Under the pieces are notes generated by a model. It was not told the origin of the DNA. It did no database searches and saw only the letters and a program-made list of their open reading frames with translations. Made by a program: the position numbers and the translations under genes. From Chitinophagaceae bacterium (GTDB lineage Bacteria; Bacteroidota; Bacteroidia; Chitinophagales; Chitinophagaceae): 64,000 bases of DNA. Shown piece after piece: positions 53,401 to 62,947 of the stretch. The stretch is from NCBI GenBank assembly GCA_016710935.1, contig JADJTY010000014.1, positions 28,501-92,500 of the forward strand, read 5' to 3'. Every line of letters begins with the position of its first letter. Within the stretch, counting starts at the first letter, position 1.

Positions 53401-56400
53401 CAACCGTTATGGTTTGTGAGGCAGTGGTTGTATTGCCACACTGGTCGGTAGCTGTCCAGGTATTTACAAGCGTATAGTTTGTTGGACAATTACCCGGTGT
53501 AAAGGTCTGCTGATGAGTAATGGTGCTAAACGAACAGTCATCACTGGCAAAAACTGTTGGGGCCGATAAAGATACATTTACAGGGCCCGACAATATCTGC
53601 GCTTTGAGTGCATTGCCATAAGTATTCGATACCAGCATCAACGGTATGTTGATCGTGGGGTTGGGACCAGGAGGCAGGCCCATGGTAGCTACCTGGTTGC
53701 CCGGCTGGTTAAAGATAAAGATCACTCCCACGGCTCCGGCAAGTTGTGCCTTGTTGGCCTTGGTTACAAAGAAGCTTGCAGGTGGTGTGCAGCCTGTTCT
53801 TTCTATCACTGCTATCTTACCCGTAAGGTTATTGATGATACTGTCACAGGCATCATAAGGATTACCTCCATTATCCTGTACCATCACCGCATCTGCCGTC
53901 AGTGGTGTTGATGTTAACGGCGCTCCAAAAACTGCGGTGCCCACATTGTAGGTACCATCAAAGAAGGTAGGGCTGCTGTTGATCTCCAAAGGCTTTAACG
54001 GTAATGGATCTGTGCATTGCAGCGTAGTATCTGCCGGTACCGTTAAAGTTGGCCTGGTAGTATCTGCAACCGTTATGGTTTGTGAGGCAGTGGTTGTATT
54101 GCCACACTGGTCGGTAGCTGTCCAGGTATTTACAAGCGTATAGTTTGTTGGACAGTTACCCGGTGTATAGGTCTGCTGATGTGTAATGGTGCTAAACGAA
54201 CAGTCATCACTGGCAAAAACTGTTGGGGCCGATAAAGATACATTTACAGGGCCCGACAATATCTGCGCTTTGAGTGCATTGCCATAAGTATTCGATACCA
54301 GCATCAACGGTATGTTGATCGTGGGGTTGGGACCAGGAGGCAGGCCCATGGTAGCTACCTGGTTGCCCGGCTGGTTAAAGATAAAGATCACTCCCCACGG
54401 CTCCGGCAAGTTGTGCCTTGTTGGCCTTGGTTACAAAGAAGCTTGCAGGTGGTGTGCAGCCTGTTCTTTCTATCACTGCTATCTTACCCGTAAGGTTATT
54501 GATGATACTGTCACAGGCATCATAAGGATTACCTCCATTATCCTGTACCATCACCGCATCTGCCGTCAGTGGTGTTGATGTTAACGGCGCTCCAAAAACT
54601 GCGGTGCCCACATTGTAGGTACCATCAAAGAAGGTAGGGCTGCTGTTGATCTCCAAAGGCTTTAACGGTAATGGATCTGTGCATTGCAGCGTAGTATCTG
54701 CCGGTACCGTTAAAGTTGGCCGGTAGTATCTGCAACCGTTATGGTTTGTGAGGCAGTGGTTGTATTGCCACACTGGTCGGTAGCTGTCCAGGTATTTACA
54801 AGCGTATAGTTTGTTGGACAATTACCCGGTGTAAAGGTCTGCTGATGAGTAATGGTGCTAAACGAACAGTCATCACTGGCAAAAACTGTTGGGGCCGATA
54901 AAGATACATTTACAGGGCCCGACAATATCTGCGCTTTGAGTGCATTGCCATAAGTATTCGATACCAGCATCAACGGTATGTTGATCGTGGGTTGGGACCA
55001 GGAGGCAGGCCCATGGTAGCTACCTGGTTGCCCGGCTGGTTAAAGATAAAGATCACTCCCACGGCTCCGGCAAGTTGTGCCTTGTTGGCCTTGGTTACAA
55101 AGAAGCTTGCAGGTGGTGTGCAGCCTGTTCTTTCTATCACTGCTATCTTACCCGTAAGGTTATTGATGATACTGTCACAGGCATCATAAGGATTACCTCC
55201 ATTATCCTGTACCATCACCGCATCTGCCGTCAGTGGTGTTGATGTTAACGGCGCTCCAAAAACTGCGGTGCCCACATTGTAGGTACCATCAAAGAAGGTA
55301 GGGCTGCTGTTGATCTCCAAAGGCTTTAACGGTAATGGATCTGTGCATTGCAGCGTAGTATCTGCCGGTACCGTTAAAGTTGGCCCGGTAGTATCTGCAA
55401 CCGTTATGGTTTGTGAGGCAGTGGTTGTATTGCCACACTGGTCGGTAGCTGTCCAGGTATTTACAAGCGTATAGTTTGTTGGACAATTACCCGGTGTAAA
55501 GGTCTGCTGATGAGTAATGGTGCTAAACGAACAGTCATCACTGGCAAAAACTGTTGGGGCCGATAAAGATACATTTACAGGGCCCGACAATATCTGCGCT
55601 TTGAGTGCATTGCCATAAGTATTCGATACCAGCATCAACGGTATGTTGATCGTGGGGTTAGGGCCGGGAGGCAGGCCCATGGTAGCTACCTGGTTGCCCG
55701 GCTGGTTAAAGATAAAGATCACTCCCACGGCTCCGGCAAGTTGTGCCTTGTTGGCCTTGGTTACAAAGAAGCTTGCAGGTGGTGTGCAGCCTGTTCTTTC
55801 TATCACTGCTATCTTACCCGTAAGGTTATTGATGATACTGTCACAGGCATCATAAGGATTACCTCCATTATCCTGTACCATCACCGCATCTGCCGTCAGT
55901 GGTGTTGATGTTAACGGCGCTCCAAAAACTGCGGTGCCCACATTGTAGGTACCATCAAAGAAGGTAGGGCTGCTGTTGATCTCCAAAGGCTTTAACGGTA
56001 ATGGATCTGTGCATTGCAGCGTAGTATCTGCCGGTACCGTTAAAGTTGGCCCGGTAGTATCTGCAACCGTTATGGTTTGTGAGGCAGTGGTTGTATTGCC
56101 ACACTGGTCGGTAGCTGTCCAGGTATTTACAAGCGTATAGTTTGTTGGACAATTACCCGGTGTAAAGGTCTGCTGATGAGTAATGGTGCTAAACGAACAG
56201 TCATCACTGGCAAAACTGTTGGGGCCGATAAAGATACATTTACAGGGCCCGACAATATCTGCGCTTTGAGTGCATTGCCATAAGTATTCGATACCAGCAT
56301 CAACGGTATGTTGATCGTGGGGTTGGGACCAGGAGGCAGGCCCATGGTAGCTACCTGGTTGCCCGGCTGGTTAAAGATAAAGATCACTCCCACGGCTCCG

Positions 56401-57800
56401 GCAAGTTGTGCCTTGTTGGCCTTGGTTACAAAGAAGCTTGCAGGTGGTGTGCAGCCTGTTCTTTCTATCACTGCTATCTTACCCGTAAGGTTATTGATGA
56501 TACTGTCACAGGCATCATAAGGATTACCTCCATTATCCTGTACCATCACCGCATCTGCCGTCAGTGGTGTTGATGTTAACGGCGCTCCAAAAACTGCGGT
56601 GCCCACATTGTAGGTACCATCAAAGAAGGTAGGGCTGCTGTTGATCTCCAAAGGCTTTAACGGTAATGGATCTGTGCATTGCAGCGTAGTATCTGCCGGT
56701 ACCGTTAAAGTTGGCCCGGTAGTATCTGCAACCGTTATGGTTTGTGAGGCAGTGGTTGTATTGCCACACTGGTCGGTAGCTGTCCAGGTATTAATTAAAC
56801 TGAAATTAGTAGGGCAATTGCCAGCTACAAAATTTTCAGTAAAACTGATTGTAGAAGATGAACAGTCATTACTTGTAAATACCGTTTGTTTGCTCATTGA
56901 CACATTGGTTGCTCCAGCCAGTATTTCAGCCTTGAGCGTATTGCCGTAATTGTTTGATACCAGCATCAACGGTATGTTGATTGTGGGGTTAGGGCCGGGA
57001 GGCAGGCCCATGGTAGCTACCTGGTCGCCCGGAACATTAAAGATGAAGATCACGCCCACGGCTCCGGCTAGTTGTGCCTTGTTGGCCTTGGTTACAAAGA
57101 AGCTGGCAGGTGGTGTACAACCTGTTCTTTCTATCACTGCTATTTTACCCGTAAGGTTATTGATGATACTGTCACAGGCATCATAAGGATTACCTCCATT
57201 ATCCTGTACCATCACCGCATCTGCAGTAACAGGTGTTGACGTCAGGGGCGCTCCAAAAACTGCAGTCCCAATGTTGTAGGTACCATCTATGAAATTAGGG
57301 CTGCTGTTGATGTTCAGTGGCTTTAGCGGTAAAGGATCGGTACACTGTAAAGTGGTATCGGCAGGTACAGTAAGAACAGGTCCGGTATTATCAATCACCG
57401 ATACAGTTTTGGTACAGGTAAACTGCTGCTGGTTTTCATCAACTATTGTGAGTGTAAGGATATATGATCCATTGCAGGTTGATGTAGAAAGAACAATAAC
57501 ACTATCCTGATTGGCACTTCCATTTATAGCACCATCACCGGTAATTGACCAGGCATAACTCATCATACCGGACGGGGCATTAAAAATTTCAATTGATTGC
57601 GGACAGGTTGCAGTCGGCCCCGTTATGAGGCAGTTAACCAGGCCGGCAACTCGCAGCATACCGGAAAAACCGGCATCGTTGTTCATGCCAGTTCCGATAA
57701 AATTCATGAAAGACCTGTCAGTAGCCTGCTGGGATTGAGATACCAAAGAAAGAAGAATGGTAAAAAAACATAAAATACCTTGTTTCAAAAAACTTCTCAT
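50414..57800 (-). CDS. Giant secreted surface protein with eight tandem PA/HYR-like repeats and T9SS sorting domain, several frameshifts
   Basis: The gene runs from ATG 57800 (MRSFLKQGILCFFTILLSLVSQSQ, signal peptide) to 50414. As given it is broken by four single-base changes, at about 56211-56214 (A missing), 54986-54989 (G missing), 54716-54720 (C missing) and 54391-54395 (C extra). Repairing all four gives 7389 bases, 2462 residues. Order: N-terminal beta domain; eight units of 222 residues, each a HYR-like beta domain (TLTVPADTTLQCTDPLPLKP ... NTWTATDQCGNTTTASQTITVADT) with a protease-associated (PA) domain nested in it (CDSIINNLTGKIAVIERTGC, then NKAQLAGAVGVIFIFNQPG); two HYR domains (TCPANITVNNTAGMCGAIV); a beta-helix-like region; and a C-terminal type A sorting domain (VYPNPSAYDFSIQV). 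Probably an adhesin or scaffold on the cell surface. Confidence 0.88.
52051..57376 (-). repeat. Eight tandem 666-bp units inside the giant gene
   Basis: Unit boundaries (plus coordinates) at 52051, 52717, 53383, 54049, 54716, 55380, 56046, 56711 and 57377. Each is 666 bp once the single-base changes are allowed for. Units 2-8 (counted from the N-terminus) are nearly identical in DNA; unit 1 (56711-57376) is clearly diverged. Low DNA divergence with high copy number points to recent expansion or gene conversion. Copy number in the assembly may be unreliable. Confidence 0.93.
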
Positions 57801-58128
57801 AAAGCAATTTTAGTATTTGTAAAATATATTAATGACGAACAATTCCTTTTCATGCAATGGTGCAAACCTACCAATCGATATCGATGGATGTATCTATGGG
57901 TTCATTCAACAGTTAAAAACTCATGCTTTAGGGGGGCTTCAATGATATTGGTAATTATAGTTTTGGCTGGGGGTAAATCAATATTACCACAATGATAATG
58001 ATAAATTTTATTTGGTGCAAGATGTTTAAGGTAATTATTTTATTAACTTTTACCTTCTTGATGCCGTACAAATAATTTTTTTTACCGTACTGCCTGTTGA
58101 AAATTTTCCCGGAACCAGAAATCCATGA
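57801..58128. other. 328-base gap upstream of the giant gene, no gene seen
   Basis: AT-rich with a perfect 12-bp palindrome ATCGATATCGAT (57874-57885). TAGGTTTG on the minus strand (57870-57863) fits TAnnTTTG, but no -33 box lies at the right distance. It should hold the promoter of the giant gene and the 3' end of the helicase unit. Confidence 0.5.
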
Positions 58129-59967
58129 TCATAACTCCCATTCCCAAACCGTTCTGTAAGAGCCAAACTCCTCCACATATTTTAAAAAGGCAATAAAGAA
58201 GGCATCATTACCCAGTGTGGCACTATCTCCTATTACATACAATTGCTCCTTTGCCCTGGTGAGTGCCACATTCATCCGGCGGTAATCTTTTAAAAAACCA
58301 ATGATGCCATCATCATTGCTTCTTACCAGAGATAAAATAACGGTATGCTGTTCCTGCCCCTGAAAACTATCGATGGTACTGATACGCATCTGCTTTGGCA
58401 ACAGATCTTTTGCGGCTGCAACCTGCCCGGCATAAGGTGAAATAAACGCGGTATGCTCAACGTTTATATTTTCAGTTTCAAGAATTTTATTTACAATCTG
58501 CAGTTCCCCATCATTTTTAAGACTGGTTCCATCCTGCCCATGCTCTTCATTAAAACCACTGCCAGCCGTATCTATAAAAGTAAGATGTTGTGCAGTGCTT
58601 AACAGTTTTTCATCCGTCAGCAGCTTTCCCTCATAAAAATACTGGCTGCTGAAACCCGCAATGGGTTGCCGCATGCGGTATTGTGTATTTAACAGAAAAA
58701 CCGGATGCATTGTTTTTGCTGCCGTTTCTAAAATAGAAGTATTGAAACCAAGTTGTGCAGCTTCGTTGCTTAATACAGTTGGTGGCAATTGCAAATGATC
58801 ACCGGCCAATATATATTTTTTTGCCAGCGGAAATACACACCAGGCAAGTGGCTCGATACATTGGCCCGCTTCATCCATCACCAGATAATTGAATTTCAAA
58901 TGCCGCAGGTCCGCATCATACAAACCAATGGGTGTGCCCAATATTACAGCTGCCTGTTCAAATAATTTTTCTTCATTGTATGCCTGCAGTTTTTTTATTT
59001 GCAGGCGGATATCTTTTACTTCCTTAAATAATAAATTGCGTTGTTCTCTTTCTTCTTTACCAAAACTGCGCTTATATTTCAAAGCCATCTTCCTGAATTC
59101 CTCTGCACGTATTTTTAACTGCTTTATTTCTTTTTGCTCCCGGCTGTTTACCAACTTACCCTCGGGGGTATGTGCAAAAACGAGTGCATCTGTTTTACTG
59201 CTGTTGCCAACCCGTAAAACCGCCACTCCTTTTTCAATTAATCCTTTCGCGATATTATCAACAGCTGTATTGCTGGGTGCAGTTACCAAAATTTTTTCTC
59301 CCTGCTGTATCAGTTGCAAAATACCTTCGATCAATGTGGTGGTTTTACCTGTTCCCGGCGGACCATGAATAATGAGCATGTCATTATTGGCAATCATTGC
59401 TTTTACAGCGGCCTGCTGGCTTGGGTTTAAATCCTTATTGGTAAAGTTGATGGGTTGTTCTTCCCTGTCAAACTGCTCTTGCCTCACCGGCGCAGTGCCA
59501 TGTATCTCTTCAAACAATCGGTACAATTCCTTATTTGCTTCCAGGTTATTCAACGTTGTTTTCATGATGGAAGTGGTGCGCTTATCTGGTGCTAACTTTA
59601 TGCCTACATTCTTATCTTCTATCCAATCCGGAAAATCGGGTGCGAATAAACGAAACTCCCCGCTCCTGCCATCTAAATTGAGCAACACCCCTTTCACCGG
59701 TTCTTCACCGGTACAAAAACATTCAATGGCAGCGCCATCTTTAAATAAATTTATTTCTACCGGGTAACTCAGTTTAAAACTGATCTCGGGATAATCGGCA
59801 TAGCCAAAATTTTTACGGGTAACCGTAAGCGGATGTAACGCCAAACCTTCTGCCTTTAAGGCTTTCAGGCTGTGTTGCTGATCTAAGCTGTAGCGTTGTA
59901 CCTGCTCCTGCTCTTCTAAATTAATGCAGGTAAGTAAATTTTTTATGTGGGGATTGGTAACAGCCAT
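58129..59967 (-). CDS. SF1 DNA/RNA helicase, Upf1/IGHMBP2-like
   Basis: 612 residues. Helicase motifs in order: I HGPPGTGKTTTLIEG, Ia APSNTAVDNIA, II MDEAGQCIEP (DEAG), III GDHLQLPPTV, IV/QYR LNTQYRMRQPI, V STIDSFQGQEQ, VI NVALTRAKEQLYVIGD. An N-terminal beta domain precedes motif I. It unwinds nucleic acid using ATP. Single gene, followed upstream by a repeat-containing gap and tex. Confidence 0.92.
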   Translation of the reverse strand: MAVTNPHIKNLLTCINLEEQEQVQRYSLDQQHSLKALKAEGLALHPLTVTRKNFGYADYPEISFKLSYPVEINLFKDGAAIECFCTGEEPVKGVLLNLDGRSGEFRLFAPDFPDWIEDKNVGIKLAPDKRTTSIMKTTLNNLEANKELYRLFEEIHGTAPVRQEQFDREEQPINFTNKDLNPSQQAAVKAMIANNDMLIIHGPPGTGKTTTLIEGILQLIQQGEKILVTAPSNTAVDNIAKGLIEKGVAVLRVGNSSKTDALVFAHTPEGKLVNSREQKEIKQLKIRAEEFRKMALKYKRSFGKEEREQRNLLFKEVKDIRLQIKKLQAYNEEKLFEQAAVILGTPIGLYDADLRHLKFNYLVMDEAGQCIEPLAWCVFPLAKKYILAGDHLQLPPTVLSNEAAQLGFNTSILETAAKTMHPVFLLNTQYRMRQPIAGFSSQYFYEGKLLTDEKLLSTAQHLTFIDTAGSGFNEEHGQDGTSLKNDGELQIVNKILETENINVEHTAFISPYAGQVAAAKDLLPKQMRISTIDSFQGQEQHTVILSLVRSNDDGIIGFLKDYRRMNVALTRAKEQLYVIGDSATLGNDAFFIAFLKYVEEFGSYRTVWEWEL

Positions 59968-60014
59968 TGTATGAAATTAGTGAGTAAGGAACGAATAAAA
60001 AAAGAAGTTCCTCG

Positions 60015-60059
60015 TACTCGTCTCTGACGAGTATGCCATGGTTTTGAGACTTCGTCTCA
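60015..60059. repeat. Two small hairpins TACTCGTC-TCT-GACGAGTA and TGAGAC-TTC-GTCTCA
   Basis: Arms at 60015-60022/60026-60033 and 60045-60050/60054-60059, in the helicase-tex gap. Both use a 3-base loop and end in GTC/GAC or GAGAC/GTCTC, suggesting one composite element. Confidence 0.7.
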
Positions 60060-60082
60060 CCCCTTAAGCTTTTACAATAAGC

Positions 60083-62338
60083 CTAATCCTTAAAATTCTT
60101 CTTCAACTCCATCAGCTTTGCCTGAAAAGGATTAGATGCTTCCTGCTTTTCCTCCACCGGCAATTCATGCTTAAATGCCTTCTTAACAGCATCCTGCCTT
60201 GTGTTGCCGCTTTCCTTTAAACTCAATGCAATCCTTTTTCTTGGAATATCAACTTCTACTACTGTAACCAATACTTTTTGTCCAAGCTTAACTACTTCGT
60301 TAGGATCGCTGATGTATCGGTTAGCCATTTGCGATACATGTATCATCCCATCCTGCTTTACCCCTACATCGGCAAAAGCGCCAAAGTTGGTAATATTGGT
60401 AATGATGGCCGGCACTTTCATTCCGGGTTTCAGATCAGCCATTCTGTTTACACCCTCTGCAAACCTGAATTCTTCGATAGCTGCACGGGGATCACGGCCG
60501 GGCTTTTCCAATTCTTTTAAAATATCTGTAATGGTAAATTCACCAATAGTTTCAGTAACAAATTCCTTTGCTTTTAATTGCTTTCTTATTTCTGCGTTCT
60601 TAATTAATTCAGGTACCGTGCTGTTTACTTTGGCAGCCATGGTTTCCACCACATGGTAACTCTCGGGGTGTACTGCCGAATTATCCAAAGGATTTGCCGC
60701 ATCCTGAATTCTTAAAAATCCCGCACTCTGTTCAAAAGCTTTTGCACCCAGCAGCGGCACTTTTTTTATTTCTTCACGACTTTTAAAACTGCCATGTTTG
60801 GCCCGGTATTCTACAATATTTTTTGCAACATTGGCAGTTAATCCACTAACGTATGCGAGTAAATGTTTGCTTGCTGCATTTACATCCACGCCCACAAAAT
60901 TCACGCAGCTTTCCACCACCTTATCCAGCGACTCTTTTAACCGGTTTTGATTTACATCATGCTGGTACTGGCCTACACCAATACTCTTGGCATCAATTTT
61001 AACCAGTTCACTTAAAGGATCAAGCAACCTGCGACCGATGCTTATAGAACCACGCACCGTAATATCTTCATCCGGAAATTCTTCCCGGGCCACTTCGCTG
61101 GCAGAGTAAATAGATGCGCCATTTTCATTTACCATAAAAAGAGAGACCGGTTTACCAAAATCTATAGCCCGCAGCAACTGATCTGTTTCTTTACTCGCCG
61201 TTCCATTACCGTAACCGATTGCTTCAATATTATATTCGGCAACCAATTCCTTTATTGTTCGGGTAGCACCATTCCAATCATTTTGTGGTGCATGCGGATA
61301 AATAGTATGATACTTTAAAAATCCGCCGTACTCATTCAGGCAAACAACTTTGCAGCCCGACTTAAACCCCGGATCAATTGCCATCACGCGTTTATGACCC
61401 AGTGGTGAAGCCAGTAAAAGCTGGCGCAAATTTTCTGCAAACACCCTGATGGCTTCTTCATCAGCTTTTATTTTACCCGCCATCCTGAACTCGGTTTCAA
61501 TTGATGGCTGCAGCAGGCGAACATAGGAATCATCAATGGCCAATGCAAACTGTTTAGCTGCGGGCCCCGAAGATCTTATAAAAATATTTTTAACAGCCTC
61601 CTGCGCTGTTTCCTTATCCACATTAATATCCATTAAAAGAAAGCCTTCCTTTTCGCCACGGCGGATTGCCAGTATGCGGTGGCTCGGACTTTGCGCCAGC
61701 GGTTCTTTAAACTCAAAATAATCGCGGTATTTTTGAGCATCGGCATCATCTTTTTTTGTCGTCAATACCCGAGACGATAATGCTGCACTTGCTGTAAATA
61801 ATTTACGCACAATATTTCTTGCCTGTTCATTTTCGGCAATCCACTCCGCCATTATATCTCTGGCGCCCTGCAGAGCTTCTGCAATATCTTTTACCTGTTC
61901 ATTAATAAATTTTGCTGCTTCGGCTTCCGGGTTATGTTGGCCTTGCTCAAATAATAATTTGGCAAGCGGTTCCAATCCTTTTTCAATTGCAACACTGGCC
62001 TTTGTTTTACGCTTTGGTTTAAAGGGCAGATAAATATCTTCCAACACGGTAGCGCTGGTGCAATCCTCAATGCGCTTTTTTAATTCCGGCGTTAACTTTC
62101 CGGCCTCTTCAATAGTTTTTAGAACAGTCTCTTTGCGTTTTTCCAGGTCGTTGAAATATTTTACCTGGTCAATCACATTCGCAATAACAACTTCATCCAG
62201 GTTTCCGGTTGCTTCTTTCCGGTAACGTGCAATAAAGGGAATGGTAGAGCCTTCGGTATGTAGTTGATCTATGCTGTTTATTTGCTTTACACTTAAGTTT
62301 AGTTCAGCAGCAATATGTTGGGTGTATTTCATGTCCAT
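60083..62338 (-). CDS. RNA-binding transcription accessory protein Tex
   Basis: 751 residues, full length. Order: Tex N-terminal helical domain (STIPFIARYRKEATGNLDEV), YqgF/RNase H-like domain (VMAIDPGFKSGCKVVCLNEYG), helix-hairpin-helix region (EIKKVPLLGAKAFEQSAGFL) and a C-terminal S1 RNA-binding domain (NFGAFADVGVKQDGMIHVSQM). A start at the next ATG (MKYTQHI) is also possible. It influences transcription and RNA turnover. Confidence 0.93.
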   Translation of the reverse strand: MDMKYTQHIAAELNLSVKQINSIDQLHTEGSTIPFIARYRKEATGNLDEVVIANVIDQVKYFNDLEKRKETVLKTIEEAGKLTPELKKRIEDCTSATVLEDIYLPFKPKRKTKASVAIEKGLEPLAKLLFEQGQHNPEAEAAKFINEQVKDIAEALQGARDIMAEWIAENEQARNIVRKLFTASAALSSRVLTTKKDDADAQKYRDYFEFKEPLAQSPSHRILAIRRGEKEGFLLMDINVDKETAQEAVKNIFIRSSGPAAKQFALAIDDSYVRLLQPSIETEFRMAGKIKADEEAIRVFAENLRQLLLASPLGHKRVMAIDPGFKSGCKVVCLNEYGGFLKYHTIYPHAPQNDWNGATRTIKELVAEYNIEAIGYGNGTASKETDQLLRAIDFGKPVSLFMVNENGASIYSASEVAREEFPDEDITVRGSISIGRRLLDPLSELVKIDAKSIGVGQYQHDVNQNRLKESLDKVVESCVNFVGVDVNAASKHLLAYVSGLTANVAKNIVEYRAKHGSFKSREEIKKVPLLGAKAFEQSAGFLRIQDAANPLDNSAVHPESYHVVETMAAKVNSTVPELIKNAEIRKQLKAKEFVTETIGEFTITDILKELEKPGRDPRAAIEEFRFAEGVNRMADLKPGMKVPAIITNITNFGAFADVGVKQDGMIHVSQMANRYISDPNEVVKLGQKVLVTVVEVDIPRKRIALSLKESGNTRQDAVKKAFKHELPVEEKQEASNPFQAKLMELKKNFKD

Positions 62339-62684
62339 GTTAAAAATTTACGGGGATGCAAATGTATCATTGCACCAATTTAAAAATAATTTTATTTTGA
62401 TAAAATTTTAGTTATTGATGGCTTGATATACTTAATATAAAAAGCCGCTCAGGCCATGAGGGCAGATATTGAACATTGAGCGTTGAGCATTGAATGTTGA
62501 TCATTAGAAAATAATCAATGCTCAATATAAAATGTTCAGGTTGGGCAGTATATAAAATAAAAAGCCGCTCAGGCCAGGGGGCAGGCATTGAAAATTGAGA
62601 ATTGAACATTGAGCGTTGAACATTATAAAATATTCAATAATCAATGTTCAATATACAATGTTCAGGTTGGGCAGTATACAAAAT
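62339..62684. repeat. Heptad arrays with duplicated terminator-like units downstream of the rRNA operon
   Basis: Two tandem, imperfect copies of a block of about 120 bases, each with AAAAGCCGCTCAGGCC (near 62440 and 62560), a heptad array (ATTGAAC, ATTGAGC, GTTGAGC type; 62468-62500 and 62588-62620), its inverse complement (AATCAAT, GCTCAAT; to about 62534 and 62663), and GTTCAGGTTGGGCAGTATA. Each array pair can fold back on itself. The 3' end of the second block merges with the rRNA terminator. Confidence 0.85.
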
Positions 62685-62716
62685 AAAAAAGCCTCTCAGT
62701 TTCCTGAAAGGCTCTT
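62685..62716 (-). terminator. Intrinsic terminator of the rRNA operon
   Basis: Stem GCCTTTCAG / CTGAGAGGC around GAAA on the minus strand (62704-62712 and 62691-62699), with two mismatched positions, followed by a T-run (A6 at 62685-62690 on plus). It lies about 10 bases after the 5S gene. Confidence 0.8.
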
Positions 62717-62725
62717 TAAAAGAAT

Positions 62726-62835
62726 ATGGCAGCTACCTACTCTCCCGCATTGTTGTGCAGTACCATCGGCCATGAGGGGCTTAACTTCTCTGTTCGGTAT
62801 GGGAAGAGGTGAACACCCTCGGCAAAACCACCATA
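62726..62835 (-). rRNA. rrf: 5S ribosomal RNA
   Basis: About 110 bases on the minus strand. Conserved core CCGAACAGAGAAGTTAAGCC near the middle and the 3' GGGAGAGTA motif; the ends (TATGGTGG and GCTGCCATA) pair as helix I. It lies between the 23S gene and the terminator. Ends are approximate to a few bases. Confidence 0.93.
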
Positions 62836-62947
62836 AGGCGTTTTGTCGGGTTCTAACTAAAAGTTAGATGACAATAATAAGGTGACATATTGGAATAAGA
62901 AGTAAAGTAGAGTAAAAAAATATAATTATTCTTCCTAAGAAAAATAA
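62836..62947. other. 23S-5S spacer
   Basis: About 112 AT-rich bases. No tRNA gene or clear processing stem was recognised. Confidence 0.6.

Noticed and set aside
52314..57186. Repeated plus-strand frames of about 70 residues beginning MLIVGLGPGG
   Set aside because: They are antisense shadows of the 666-bp units; they have no start-site support and repeat only because the coding strand repeats.
52051..57376. CRISPR array or other spacer-repeat system
   Set aside because: Units are 666 bp, adjoining and protein-coding, with no spacers. The heptad arrays likewise have no unique spacers and no cas genes are near.
57863..57870. Promoter of the giant gene at TAGGTTTG (minus strand)
   Set aside because: No -33 TTTG or TTG lies 19-21 bases upstream, so the single box is not enough for a feature.
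62836..62947. tRNA gene in the 23S-5S spacer
   Set aside because: No cloverleaf or T-loop GTTCRA sequence was recognised; the stretch is simply AT-rich.
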